From NCBI RefSeq assembly GCF_027943255.1, contig NC_072895.1, positions 33,082,001 through 33,146,000 of the forward strand: a stretch of 64,000 nucleotides of DNA. Reading direction: 5' to 3'. This document shows, one piece after another, positions 53,801 to 64,000 of the stretch (positions are counted from its first letter, which is position 1; each line of letters starts with the position of its first letter). A program made the translations under genes and the position numbers. The notes under the pieces are model-generated. The model was not told where the DNA came from and did not search any database. It saw nothing but the letters and a program-made list of their open reading frames with translations. Origin of the DNA: Anastrepha obliqua. Its lineage: Eukaryota > Arthropoda > Insecta > Diptera > Tephritidae.

Positions 53801-56800
53801 TGCGGCGGGAAAGATGCAGGTCGCAATTTTCATCAGAAACCAAAAACCCAAAAAAAATCTCATTTTAGTATAGTATAGCTTCTAGTTAAACCAAGAAAAT
53901 TAAACAAAAAGTGAGAAATTCAACAATTTTTCGCTAATTAAAAAAAAATCATTTTTTTGGAAAAACAAATGCACTTTAGATTTTTTAAAAAGTGGGCTAA
54001 TCATAAATTTCTTAAGGTTTTTTAGGTTCAACTAGAAGAAAATTTAATTCCGATTACAATCAATGTTATCTCGTTTCGCTAGGACGTTTAACTTTTTCCC
54101 TATCTTTCTCGCCAATTAGGAAAAATCGTAAAAATAAAAAACCGAGAAATCGCACTTCGAGCGATCCGGCCGCTCGTAGGCCTTCTCGACGCTTGCTCAC
54201 AATTTCTTCTGTAACTCCGAAAATATTTTGAATTTGCTTCTGAACACATTCTTGGTTTGGGAAGACATTCCATAGTTTGGGAAGACATTTATGCAAAAAA
54301 AAAAAAAAAAATCGATTTTTTGAAGCCTCTAAAGCAGGCTCCCCCCTTAAATGGAATTAATACTATCGCATGTTAACCTGTGCTCATATGCTTTAAAAAT
54401 CCTTGTATATTTTGTTTATTTTCCAGATCGATCTCGTGCCCACCTTAGCTACTATACTAGGCGTTCCAATACCGTACTCAAATTTGGGACTGGTCAACTT
54501 TAACCTCGTGCCTGACGTTCAAGTACCATACATGAACAAGTTCCAGACACTTCTACTGCATGCCTGGCAGAACGCACAACAGATTTACAAATACTTTTTC
54601 AATTACGCTTTGGAGAACAAACGCACGTTCAGTGCCGAAGATTTGGAGCAAATGCATAACGAATACGTCTTATTTACGCATCGCGTCAAAACCGTGTACA
54701 ATGAGGCGGGCTTCAAGTCATTTATTGGTGATTTGAATGCTAATATGCGACTTATACTGAACACATGTCGAGAAATTTGGGTGAAATTTGATGCCGTCCT
54801 TATGTCTCAAGGTCTATTGCTTACGTTGCTGCCTATTTTCTTCTCATTTTTGTTGATCAATAACTTACACGCTGTGGAGTTTTATCGCATATTCAGACCC
54901 AAGGCAGTGACGTACACATACCTGCTAAATATTGCAGCCGGTTTCTTTGGCTATCGCTATTTCAAAAATTTTTCCTTCAAATCAGCGGAACATGGCATAA
55001 TTTTCTGTACGAACATCCTTAGTGCGTTTGTGTTAGTTTTTCATATATTGCAAAATTGGAGGGCAATCGCCAACAATTGGTCAACAGTGAAGCGTTTCGG
55101 CAATATGCCAACTAGAATTCTTTTCCTAATCTCCGTAAGTGTCTTCTTCTCCAATAGTTTCGTTATACAGGAACCAAAAATACTCTCGTACCTATTGATA
55201 GCAAGCATTCTGCTGCTAGCGTACGAAGTGCTCCAAAAATGCGTTCGCCTCGAACTTAGCAAACGCTTTAGATGGTCGCAATTTTTACGCTCCCTCACAG
55301 TTCGGTTGCTGCTATTCAGCGTATTAGCCATAATTTTAATTCGTTACGCATACACATTGTTTCGTTGTCGAGAGGAACAAGGCAACTGCACGGACTTCTC
55401 TAACAACGCGGGAGGCTTCTCGCTTAAGCGACCGGCCAGTGGCAAGACGTACATTTTAGCTGTAGTCATTATAGTCCTCTACACAACGGTCTCCCGACTC
55501 TACCTACGACACAGTGGTAGTCTAACTGGTGGCTCTCCGAATGTGTGGCTGGCACGCTATGGTCCGACCATCGCTTCCATTTGTGCGGGCGGTCATTTGC
55601 TGCTCGCTCACAGCGCCGTTAAAAATGTAAAGCGCGCGCACATCGACGCCATGGCGCTTGTAATCTATGGACTTATGATGGTGCAGATTGTCGTCCTATG
55701 CGTTTCGCCCCTGCTGACATTCTACGTGCTGCCAAGTTTTACCACGCCTATCCAAGTGAGCCAGTGGGACCGAGTCATACCGCAGATTTTCAAGAAAATT
55801 AAGCGTATGTACGATGATGCGGAGGCGCGTGTAAATCAAATGGATGCAATGGTCTACGGGCTGACCACTGTGTATTCCTCGGCTACCATAGTGTTTGGAC
55901 TTTTCCTCAGTATGGTTTTGATTGTGTTGCTTGAACCACGCGCCTCGATTGGCATGATCTCTTGTGTGGCAATTTCGATCGTCATCATCTTGGTGCATTC
56001 CATCTTGCGTTATCGAACTGCAACGAGTTTTGGTAAGTTCATTCAAAACGTTTACGCTTTTACATATTCATGCTCTTGAGTTTACTTACTTTTAATTTCT
56101 TACATATTTGGTAATTTAGAAAACTGTGTTCAGCCCACATTTACGGCCATCATCAGTTGGTTTTTGCTGGCTCATTTTTGCTTCTTCGCCACCTCTCATC
56201 AGACTACACTCTCGCAGATAGACTGGCGCGCTGCTTTCGTGGGTCGTACCAGTGGTCTTGGAAAGTCACACTTGATTTCCGGGGTCCTAGTCATTCTCAA
56301 CACCTTCTGTGGACAGGTGTTCTTTTTCTGCATGTACAATCTGCTTAGCGTGCTGACATTCTCGCTTTGTGCGCTGTACCCGAAACTAATAAAAAGTCAG
56401 CATAATCTAAACGCTAATGGAAATCCCGCTGTAGCATCGCTGGAAGGAATCGGCTTTGATATGATGCGCGGTGAATTTTTGCTTTTCGAGAATGAAGGCA
56501 CTTTTCTGGGCGGCTCATTTAAACTCGCAGTACAGTTCCTTATACTGCAAGGCATTAAGGTAAATTTATTACAACTGTATGGGCTTTTCAAATTACTGTA
56601 AATTAACTTAATAAATGAACTGCATCCTTAGGTGTTCTGTGCTATGCTTGCGTGCACCATTCACTGTCGGCATCTGATGGTCTGGAAAATCTTCGCACCG
56701 CGGTTTATATATGAGGGCATCGGGACATTTGTTAGTCTGGCTGCTCTAATTGTTGGCTATTTTGTTATATTGCGCATTAATCGTGCGTTAGGACGGCTAA

Positions 56801-56832
56801 TTTCGAAGACGAATAGTTTAAAATTGGACTAA
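50821..56832 (+). CDS. PIG-O: GPI ethanolamine phosphate transferase 3 (PIG-O)
   Basis: ER membrane enzyme that adds ethanolamine phosphate to the third mannose of the GPI precursor, the group through which proteins are attached. Exons 50821-50973, 51047-51690, 51754-51937, 54427-56032, 56120-56559 and 56632-56832 join in one frame with GT-AG introns to give about 1075 aa, the usual family length. Residues 8-30 form the first membrane segment. The lumenal alkaline-phosphatase-like domain shows VIILVIDALKYEF (metal-binding Asp about residue 87), DPPTTTLQRLKGLTTGSLPT (nucleophile region), FLGVDHCGHKYGP and VMGDHGMTASGDHGGETEDE. More than ten hydrophobic segments follow. DALKYEF rather than a DALRDDF-type motif favours PIG-O over PIG-G. 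Intron 3 (2.5 kb) is filled with mobile elements, but its splice sites look intact. Confidence 0.95.
52850..52985 (-). repeat. stem-loop/(CAA)n 3'-end repeat, good copy
   Basis: Minus strand: CACGACAGTCGGTTCTACGT, CCGGCCAAGGACTGTCACTC, stem arms AGCAGCATTCCCC and GGGGAATGTTTATGCTGCT, then the ACAACAATAAC tail. Confidence 0.75.
53021..53335 (+). repeat. tRNA-derived SINE in PIG-O intron 3
   Basis: Full-length but diverged: CCGTAGCCGAATGGGTTGG, GTAGGTTCGAATCTCGG, GCCATGAAAAAGCTTC, TCCATTTGTGGGACAGCATC and GTATACGCGCCAATTATAT. Inserted in the pogo-like element. Confidence 0.85.
53597..54346. mobile_element. 750-bp TTAA-flanked TIR element in PIG-O intron 3
   Basis: TTAA at 53593-53596 and 54347-54350. 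Ends: GGGGGGATCTTGCTTTAGAG and the complement of GGGGGGAGCCTGCTTTAGAG, both continuing GCTTCAAAAAATCGATTTTT, a terminal repeat of about 40 bp with few mismatches. Non-coding. Its 3' end is about 75 bases before the exon-4 acceptor. Confidence 0.8.
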
Positions 56833-56916
56833 GGACAAAGTTTGCACGTGTTTACTGAGCAAATGCTCATGTTTGTTTTAATGTTTCTATTCGAGGCGCG
56901 CCTCAGCCTCGGCCTC

Positions 56917-56922
56917 AATAAA
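56917..56922 (+). terminator. PIG-O poly(A) signal AATAAA
   Basis: AATAAA 85 bases after the PIG-O stop codon; a second one lies at 57057-57062. Confidence 0.6.
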
Positions 56923-57299
56923 AGTTTTGCAGGCATTTTTTGTATACGTAAGTGTTTTTTTATTTTTTTTTTAATTTTTTATGTGTTTAATGCGTTACCA
57001 CTTCGTCTCAATAATATTTATTCTGAAAGAACCTACAATACTGTATTTTATATCTTAAATAAAAGAAGCTGATACATTTAAAACCCGCAATCGCGTTCAT
57101 ATCCCATCGTCGTACCGCCAATGACTCTGTTAAAGCTAATTAGGACAACTTTACGGTATTTACTGAAAGTACCTTTGCTGCCAATAGACATTCGAGTTGG
57201 CGAAAGTAATATTCGCGCCGTGAAAAAGTCTGCTGCTACCGCTCGATCTTTGCATAATTGCATACAGAATATTGTAGTAGGTTAGCGTACGTATCTATC

Positions 57300-57800
57300 C
57301 AGAATTGACTTCGACACACTCAGCATATGGCAGGTATGTGAAGGCACACCGCACGACACTACCCACCTACGTTCCCAGACAGTTGGTTCTACGTTACCGG
57401 AACGACCCGGTTTTACTATATATCCGGCCAAGGACTGTCACTCCAGCAGCACTCCCCGTACATGTATGGGGAATGTTTTTGCTGATACAACAACAACAAC
57501 ACCACCCACCTGTTCACATGTCCCATTAAACCCACTCACCAAACATACCTCTTTTTTGAACCAAACACGTCGAAAGAACATGTGAAGTCCGGCATGTGAA
57601 GGTACCCCGCACGACACTAACCACCTCTTCACATGGCCCCTCAAACCGACTCATCTAACCCCCCTCTCCCTCTGGACCCAACCTGTCGAAACAGCATGTT
57701 TCCTGGGCCTACCCCTAGATGAGCTAGACGAAGACGAACGATGATGTGCCTACACTGACAGGGCTACCTATGCTGTTAAAACAACAACAAAGAACATGTC
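57300..57800 (+). repeat. Jockey-like LINE 3' ends, two in tandem, with stem-loop repeat
   Basis: The block GTGAAGG…CCGCACGACACTA…CCACCT occurs near 57339 and again near 57596; it is the complement of the end of the LINE at 40440-40510. A stem-loop/(CAA)n 3'-end repeat sits between (57378-57503). The second block continues into CAACCTGTCGAAACAGCATG and ends in an ACAACAACAA tail near 57790. Confidence 0.65.
57378..57503 (+). repeat. stem-loop/(CAA)n 3'-end repeat
   Basis: CAGTTGGTTCTACGTTACCG, CCGGCCAAGGACTGTCACTC, AGCAGCACTCCCCGTACATG, GGGGAATGTTTTTGCTGATA and CAACAACAACAAC in order. Confidence 0.75.
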
Positions 57801-58029
57801 TCTTAGGTCAACTGTTAGAGGAGATAGGCGGTGACAACCTGCATCGAGAGGGCTTGATGAACTGCTACAACAACAGCTACTGCTCGCTTTTTCCCCCCTG
57901 TATGCGTCGTGTCATCAGAAGGCTGCGCAAGCCGTCGAACAGAACTAGTGGATAAATATTCATGGGCTAAATGATTATTGAACTATAGTTAGTTGATGGC
58001 ATGATAAGTTGTTACAAATAATTTAGGTT

Positions 58030-58635
58030 AGGTTAGGTTTACCTGGCTGGCCAAAAGCCATCACATATACCTATTGATCCTTAGTGTTACCAGATGGAGC
58101 TAGACCCTTATGTTTCTTTGTAGTAGACATCTTGCGATATGTCTGCGTCTTTTGCGAATCTAAGTAAACTTTAGAGCTCTATCCCCGAGAGGTTTTCTAA
58201 CTTTTCATATTGTAAAGCGCCTAAGCAGTTTAATCTGGTTCTAGCTAATGCAGGACAGGAACATAGAAGGTGTTCTAGCGTCCCTCTCTTGCAGTTCATT
58301 GCAAAATCTGCAGCTATCGTTGTTCGTGAGGGTTGCAGGGTTCAAACTGTCTGTCTGCGGCTAATCTTTCTATGGCTTCCCTGCTTCTTAGAACATTTTT
58401 AGATGAAATTTCATATCAGTATATTGCTTTTATCGCAGCTTGGCTGTCAATGTATATATTTATTTTGGAGTTGGTTGATGTCTTTGCGAATGCTATTTCC
58501 GCTGCCTTACCTTACAAATAATTTTAATATAAAACAATTTATTTTATCGCAGATCAGTGTGCATCTTATACCAAGCGTTGAGACTACCTACATACCTAGG
58601 CAGGTCTTAGTAAGGCTGCTACATCAATAATAATA
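58030..58635 (-). pseudogene. RNase H-bearing LINE, decayed
   Basis: The minus strand at 58380-58480 reads KINIYIDSQAAIKAIY, a stop, then SSKNVLRSREAIERLAADRQ: the second half of a LINE RNase H domain with its DSQAA motif. The plus-strand right end carries GCTACATCAATAATAATAAT, which may be a LINE tail of a separate element. Confidence 0.55.
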
Positions 58636-59384
58636 ATTAGGAACCTTAATAATTTATATAGAAAATTAAATTTATTGTGATAAAATATAATATAAAGCGA
58701 ATTTATCTTCGCTACATAAGAAATATTTCATATTCATTCGTATAAATATCTGTCAAATTATAAATGTACGCACACCCGTTCTCGGTCAATTAGAAATGCT
58801 ATACTTTTACGAGTTTTGGCCACCTTTCCTCTCCTTTTTTTTTATAAATTTCATGAATTGTTTATAAAAATATAGTTGGCTCTATAACAAATATCGTATA
58901 AAGTAAAGTTTCATACTTGGTATAAGATTTATAAAAAATTAATGCAAATTAAAAAAAAAAAGAAAAAAAAAATAAATAAATGCAGTCAAAACTGGTGAAA
59001 ATATCGCGTTTGTAATTAACTGTCAACGGGTGTGTGTGTGTACCAGAGAGCAGAATGAATATACTCATTTCAACGTAGGCTTTGTGGACACAATCAAGGC
59101 GCATTCATTAGTAGATTCGCCTTGAATTCAATGCTGTTCTTTCAAAATAGCGCGTGGGAAACATTGTTTCAGCAGTGGCTCCTATGTCAATTCTAAGATG
59201 CTTTGCACTCGTTTGCATTGAAGTACTTCATCGATATGCCTTTTTTAAGTAAAATCATTTCAATGAATTCGATTATGTCATACAAATCGAGCAATCGAAT
59301 ATCGACTGGAAACAGCTTATATAAAAAAAAGTAAAGGCATGCGGAATCGAGAATGGATACTGAAGATGTAAGTAGGTAGGTAGA
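58636..59384. other. no gene recognised
   Basis: AT-rich non-coding text with no supportable feature. Confidence 0.35.
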
Positions 59385-60270
59385 AGTGGCAGTCGGTCTC
59401 TAGACCATCTCACTTAGACCGTTGCCGATCCATTGTGTTGAACAGTAGCAGTTTCTTTGGTACTCATCACTAAACCATTTTGTTTTAGGTGCAAACCCAT
59501 TGATATGGCTGGCACTTATATCCCTAAGGTCATCAAGATTATTTAAGAACGATGTGCCTAGTGGCATGGTACGCGGAAGAATAACAGAGAAGTTGTTTAA
59601 CGCACTCTTCCTCCGCCTCATTCTTGCAGTCTCTGCAATAGTTGAAATGAGGTACGTTCAATCTTTAAGCATGTTGAGACAATGGCCTGTGATCAAAGCA
59701 ACTAACATAGAAACGTGTTTCCTTGACCGATTAAGTAGCGTCTAACGCCCCATTTTGGTTAAATTCTTTTTGCAGCATTACATGTCGTACTATCAACCCA
59801 TCTCGTGTTGGCTGAAGTGACAATGCTACTTGCACCACGCAGGGTGTAGGTTGAGAGGGGTATACCTACAATCTCCATATCAAGAGGGAGGCGAGTGGTA
59901 GTGCCCTCTCTCGCTAATTTGTCTGCCTTACACTTCCCTGGTATGTCACCATGCCCTAGCACCCATATCAAATGGATGCGGAAATATTCCGCCATCTCGT
60001 TAAGAGACGCTCGGCATTTGCGAGCAATGATGGATTCAGTGACAACCTCACCAAGAGATTTAATCGCCGCTTGGCTATCGGAGTAAATATAGATTTATCT
60101 GAAGGTAGTCACAGTTTTGCCTAACCAGATAGCTATCTCATTAATGGCTACAATTTCAGCCTGAAATTCGACACAGTAATTAGGAATACGAGCCGAAACG
60201 CTTACTATTGGCTACTTATAGTAAACACCAGAGCCAACTTTATCGTCAAGCTTGAAGAGTGAAATTGTAA
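59385..60270 (-). pseudogene. RNase H-bearing LINE (I/R1/LOA-like), C-terminal region
   Basis: Minus strand: IYSDSQAAIKSLGEVVTESI, then MAEYFRIHLIWVLGHGDIPG and KCKADKLAREGTT (RNase H with the GH…ADKLA motif). In another frame FNYCRDCKNEAEEECVKQLL then CYSSAYHA form a decayed zinc knuckle. Frame changes and stops mark it as dead. It gives the fullest view of the LINE type also seen at 26276 and 37040. Confidence 0.75.
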
Positions 60271-60295
60271 AGGCATAAAGTTTTGAATTATTCGT

Positions 60296-61080
60296 TGTTG
60301 TTGTAGCAGTTCACTAGACCCTTCCAGTACGCTACAGCCACCGATTGCCATCGTCTAACTCATCCTGAGGGAAACCAAAAAAATGTGCTGTTTCGACAGG
60401 TTGGGTCCAGAGAGAAAGGAATGTTAGGTGAGTAGGTTTAAGATGGCATGTGAATAGGTGGTCTTAGTATCGTGCGGAGTAACTTCACATGCCGGACATA
60501 TATTGAGTAGTCAGAGTGGATTCTGGATAGGTATTAGTTAAACCTGCTATAATATTCAGACCGTAATTGAGTCAAAGTTACGAGACAGCTGAAACTCTTC
60601 GTCTGCAATGGACGATGGTTGGACTCCGATAATGGCATTCGCGGGTCGGGAGTTTAGGAAGGTGGTAAAAGCCTTCCGATGAATGTCGCTTATGTCCGTC
60701 TACATACCGTCCGGCCCAGTAGTTGCATTTGGTCTTGGATCTCGCCGGTGTATTCGAAGAGATGTCACCCGACTCGGCTGGGAGGAGGCTAATTCTCTAG
60801 CCATTGTCTGCAGAGGTGATTCCTACCGTAACACTCAAGCTGAAATTGCTTGCTGACAATTTTACTGTGCTCCTTGACCGTCAGCATGGAAGTCTCGTTG
60901 CATTCCGTGGCTGTCCTGATAGCAGTATTTTTACAAGTTTGGAGCTAATCCACTGTGAATCATGTGCGTGGAGCGTAATTTAGTACCGACCGGTCAATTG
61001 CTTTAAATTTCGCCAGCATCATTTCCTTGCCTTTGCGCGAAGTGCTGCCTGCAAGTAATTTGACGACCTTAGTGTAACTG
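60296..61080 (-). pseudogene. Jockey-like LINE C-terminus, second decayed copy
   Basis: Matches 40340-41093 piece by piece: CAGGTTGGGTCCAGAGAG, GATGGCATGTGAATAGGTGG, TTAGTATCGTGCGGAGTAAC, GGTTGGACTCCGATAATGGC and GACCGGTCAATTGCTTTAAA. Many indels break the frame. The left end has GTTGTTGTTGTAGCAGTT, complementary to a (CAA)n tail. Confidence 0.7.
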
Positions 61081-61371
61081 CAGAAGTTGAAAGGATACCG
61101 TAAATGCTGTTACTTGCAAATAATAAATAAGCAACTAACTTTAAAATTTGCGAAAACAAGGCTTTTGGGTGTGTCAAAAATGATATCGGAAAAGAAATTC
61201 CTAACTTGGTGGTGTACGTAGAAAATAAAACCGTAAAGGAGCTGTGGAAGCAGTCACCAGATGGAATACCCAAAATTGCCGTCCATATAAAATAATGGGT
61301 GATAAAGGAATCGAAAACATGCACACAATTTTATCTCCACCGCTACTAAATATGGGACAGTCCCACTACAG

Positions 61372-61483
61372 TCGGTTCTACCTTACCGGCACGACCCAGA
61401 TTTATATCCGGCCAAGGACTGTCATTCAAGCAGCATTCCCTGTACATGTATGGCGAATGTTTATGCTGCTACAACAACAACAA
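61372..61483 (+). repeat. stem-loop/(CAA)n 3'-end repeat
   Basis: CAGTCGGTTCTACCTTACCG, CCGGCCAAGGACTGTCATTC, AGCAGCATTCCCTGTACATG, GCGAATGTTTATGCTGCTAC, then CAACAACAAC. Confidence 0.75.
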
Positions 61484-61611
61484 CATGGGACTGATGTAAT
61501 GTATTTATGTAAGTTAAAACAAGGTAGGTGTCACAAGACAGCCAGTTATAGGATTAATTTCCGATTCATACGTAAACTACATCAAAGATGTCATGTAAAT
61601 AAATAAATAAA

Positions 61612-61730
61612 TTGGCGCGTACACTTCTGTGAGGTATTCGGCCGAGCTCCTCCTACTATTTGTAGCGTTCGAGTTGATGTTGTTCCACAAATGGAGAGAC
61701 CAAGGGAAGGACCTACAGTTTCCAACTCGT
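61612..61730 (-). repeat. tRNA-derived SINE, 5'-truncated, minus orientation
   Basis: Only the 3' half remains: AATTGGCGCGTACACTTCTG, GGCCGAGCTCCTCC, GATGTTGTTCCACAAATGGA, then the sequence breaks off. Confidence 0.75.
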
Positions 61731-62033
61731 TAGTAAAATCAACCACTTGACTTTTTTATTTGAATGCCAACGCATGTTAAGTTAACAGAGCACTGAGTGG
61801 TTGAGAGAGTAAGAAATAAAAAAAAACCGAGTTACTCAATAAGCTGGTGCTCTTCTGCTCTCTGGTGTATACGTTAGTAAATAAATAATGGTCTCTGTTT
61901 CAAATATATCGCTTCATGTAATGCACACCATTTGAAAAAAAAAGCACTAATTAAAATGCGAAATAATTAAAATCGTAAAATGTGTCAAATCTTAGAGGCA
62001 CGCTTAAACTTATACTTATTATGGATATAGTCA

Positions 62034-63284
62034 CTACTTATATAGAAAATCTTTGCGTGTAATAATACCGACAACACGATTTTCTCTATCAATCACAATC
62101 ATATGTCGCAGGCCGAGCGCACGGAACTTATTAAATATCTTCGATGCTGAGTCATTCTAGAAATTATATAACAATGTTTAAACCCTTTGTAAATTTAAAT
62201 TATTTTAAAGGAAACTCACTTCGCTGACTCGCACTGGTGATGGATTCATGAATATGTCCAAATTCACTGTATAGTTTTGCTTCTCGGGCAGCATGCGCAC
62301 GCTCTGAAATATATTTTAATTGGTTTACATTTTCCCTGGCGAATAGAAAAACTGTAGTATTAAATAAATACTAACATCAATGGACGGATAGCGGGGATAA
62401 ACGTTTCGGAACGTTTGTATTGAAATCTCTTTCTCCCAAAATCGCTTCTTTTCCTCATAAAACGAGTTCAGTAAAATTACTATTAATTGCGAACGCAACA
62501 CTATGCCGCAAACACGTCCATTTTCTCGATTATTCTAAACAAAAAGAAATGGTTAAATTTTGTTTAATATATTAGAAATTAATTTACGCACATCCTGTAC
62601 ATCCTCCACAACTGGGAAACCGTTGTGCTTGCAACGTCGCAGCACTTTGTAAATATATTTGGCACTGTCACATTTCTTAATGCAGATTACAGGTGAACTC
62701 ATCAACTGTGATGCTTTAAGCCCCTTATACTTGGGAAGTAGTTCCCACGGCAACACCGGTACACAACTCATTTTAATTTGTATGTCATAGATGCCCTATT
62801 GAGAATTAGAAAAAGAAGTTAGTTATACATCGTAAATTATCCACGATCCGGCCCAGCTCACCTCAGTAAAGTAGTCGCCCACCCATTTTGCACTAATCAA
62901 AGTCACAATTAAGGGAAAAAAGAATGATGTTTCGATACCTGTTGTCTCCAGAAGTATGACCGATAAACTGATGGTCATACGCAGCACGCCACCTAAATTT
63001 GCTGCAGCGCCGATAAGCGCATACTTGCCAGGATTCAAAAAAGTCTAATAAAAAAATAAAAATTAAAAAATACAATCTGACTGAAATTTGTTTATTCAAA
63101 ATAGAAATATTTACCGCTTCAGGGAAAATGTAGAAAATAACCATGGCAACTAATCGGCCCCATGCAGCTCCAACTAAAGCGGTCGGTATAAATATGCCAA
63201 GAGACACATTTAAACCGAAAGTAACGCAGGCCAGAAAGTAATAAACTATCGTGAAAACGGCAAGCGTCAATATTTTATGCGAAC
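62034..63284 (-). CDS. ClC-b: H+/Cl- exchange transporter, ClC-7 type, 3' part
   Basis: Member of the ClC family; the ClC-6/7 branch exchanges chloride and protons in lysosomal membranes. Minus-strand exons 63284-63115, 63044-62862, 62795-62592, 62534-62376, 62303-62220 and 62156-62034 all have GT-AG borders and join in one frame (stop at 62034-62036). The first visible exon encodes [18 protein letters not shown] and [15 protein letters not shown] (the GxFxP pore motif). Then come [20 protein letters not shown] and [14 protein letters not shown], and two CBS domains: [20 protein letters not shown] … [12 protein letters not shown], and [20 protein letters not shown] … [26 protein letters not shown] with the spacing of the CBS pair resembles ClC-7 more than ClC-2 or ClC-3. 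The pore N-terminal half lies beyond 64000. The intron to the right contains a mariner-like remnant. Confidence 0.92.
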
Positions 63285-63479
63285 CTGAAGTAAAGAAATT
63301 TTTAGTTAGAACAGGTGGACTTTTAGTAGGAAGTACTCGAAACTACAGTTATATGTAGATATACAACGATTTAAGATTACAACAGATGTACTTAGTCCTG
63401 CCATAAGTTCTGTTACAAGTAAAGTCCATTATAGATATGAAATTATGATACTTTTTCAATGAAGTTAGTTTTTTTACAC

Positions 63480-64000
63480 AATCCTTCAAACGATTAGGCC
63501 ATTCAGCTATTGCTCACACCAAAAATTGTTAGAGACTCTCTAAATTTCTGTGAGGTCTTCGATAGGCCATGTTCTTCAATTCTGGCCCCAAGCTGTAGTC
63601 CAATGCATTCAGATCTTGACTTCCAAACCCCCAATCTTCTCCGGCTATGATCCCAGGAATAGTTTTTCAGCCACTGCCGGGTGGTTTTTGTCTTATGGGT
63701 TGGAGCGGAATCTTGCTGGAAGATCCAACCCTCTCCATTGAAAAGAGTACTGCTCAACTGTTTTACCACGCCTTCTAAGACATCCTCTTGGTACACTTTT
63801 GCCCGGTCTTAACCTCTTTTTCGCTGTAATGAACGCCTTTAAAAGACCCTACTTACCAAACCATTACGAAGGCTGGATAGTGACCACGTTGAACCCTTGG
63901 AACAACATTTTTTTGCGTCTTTAGAAGTTTTAGCATCGAATTTGTCATTTTGCTTATTAAAAACTTCTTCAACAGTGAACATTTTCTCATCTGTGAGAAG
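63480..64000 (-). pseudogene. Tc1/mariner-superfamily transposase remnant in ClC intron
   Basis: Minus strand: LLTDEKMFTVEEVFNKQNDK (first catalytic Asp) at the right edge, then VYQEDVLEGVVKQLSSTLFN, GWIFQQDSAPTHKTKTTRQW (second Asp) and, in a shifted frame, DLNALDYSLG with RRPHRNLESL. It is the same family as 2033-3066. Frameshifts are present; the N-terminus would lie beyond 64000. Confidence 0.75.

Noticed and set aside
55041..56046. Minus-strand ORFs over PIG-O exon 4
   Set aside because: Shadows of the PIG-O coding frame.

Overview
The window looks like dipteran nuclear DNA, most probably from a tephritid fruit fly with a large, transposon-rich genome. The reasons are short GT-AG introns, insect-like orthologues, an Inr+DPE core promoter, and a dense mixture of Tc1/mariner, piggyBac, Harbinger-like, pogo-like, LINE and tRNA-derived SINE sequences. 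The family-level assignment is inference; no species marker is present.

Three cellular genes can be reconstructed, all in the right third. Incenp (inner centromere protein) is on the minus strand at 43525-46945 in eight exons. PIG-O (GPI ethanolamine phosphate transferase 3) is complete on the plus strand at 50821-56832 in six exons. The 3' half of a ClC-7-type H+/Cl- exchange transporter is on the minus strand at 62034-63284 in six exons, and its 5' part lies beyond the right edge. The three act separately (chromosome segregation, GPI-anchor synthesis in the ER, lysosomal ion exchange), so there is no operon-like logic. A convincing minus-strand core promoter with a short non-coding first exon sits at 35307-35354; its coding exons are not visible and may lie to the left of the window.

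The left two thirds (1-43000) hold almost no host coding sequence. They are a nested graveyard of mobile elements: at least ten Tc1/mariner-superfamily fragments, a piggyBac transposase remnant, LINEs of three types (RTE-like, Jockey-like, and an RNase H-bearing I/R1/LOA-like type), seven copies of one tRNA-derived SINE, internally deleted TIR elements with clean target-site duplications, and several tandem arrays (a roughly 485-bp pentanucleotide array, a 120/129-bp alternating dimeric satellite, and two AT-rich diverged arrays).

The most unusual object is a roughly 1.25-kb element present twice (9497-10745 and 17364-18634, nearly identical). It carries two different tRNA-like SINE modules tail to tail, a conserved 46-codon ORF, an internal duplication and matching palindromes near both ends. 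Other good leads are a pair of about 750-bp TTAA-flanked elements, one of which splits a mariner so that the empty site can be inferred, and a LINE/SINE 3'-end family with a conserved stem-loop and (CAA)n tail.

All family assignments come from reading motifs by eye; no database search was run.
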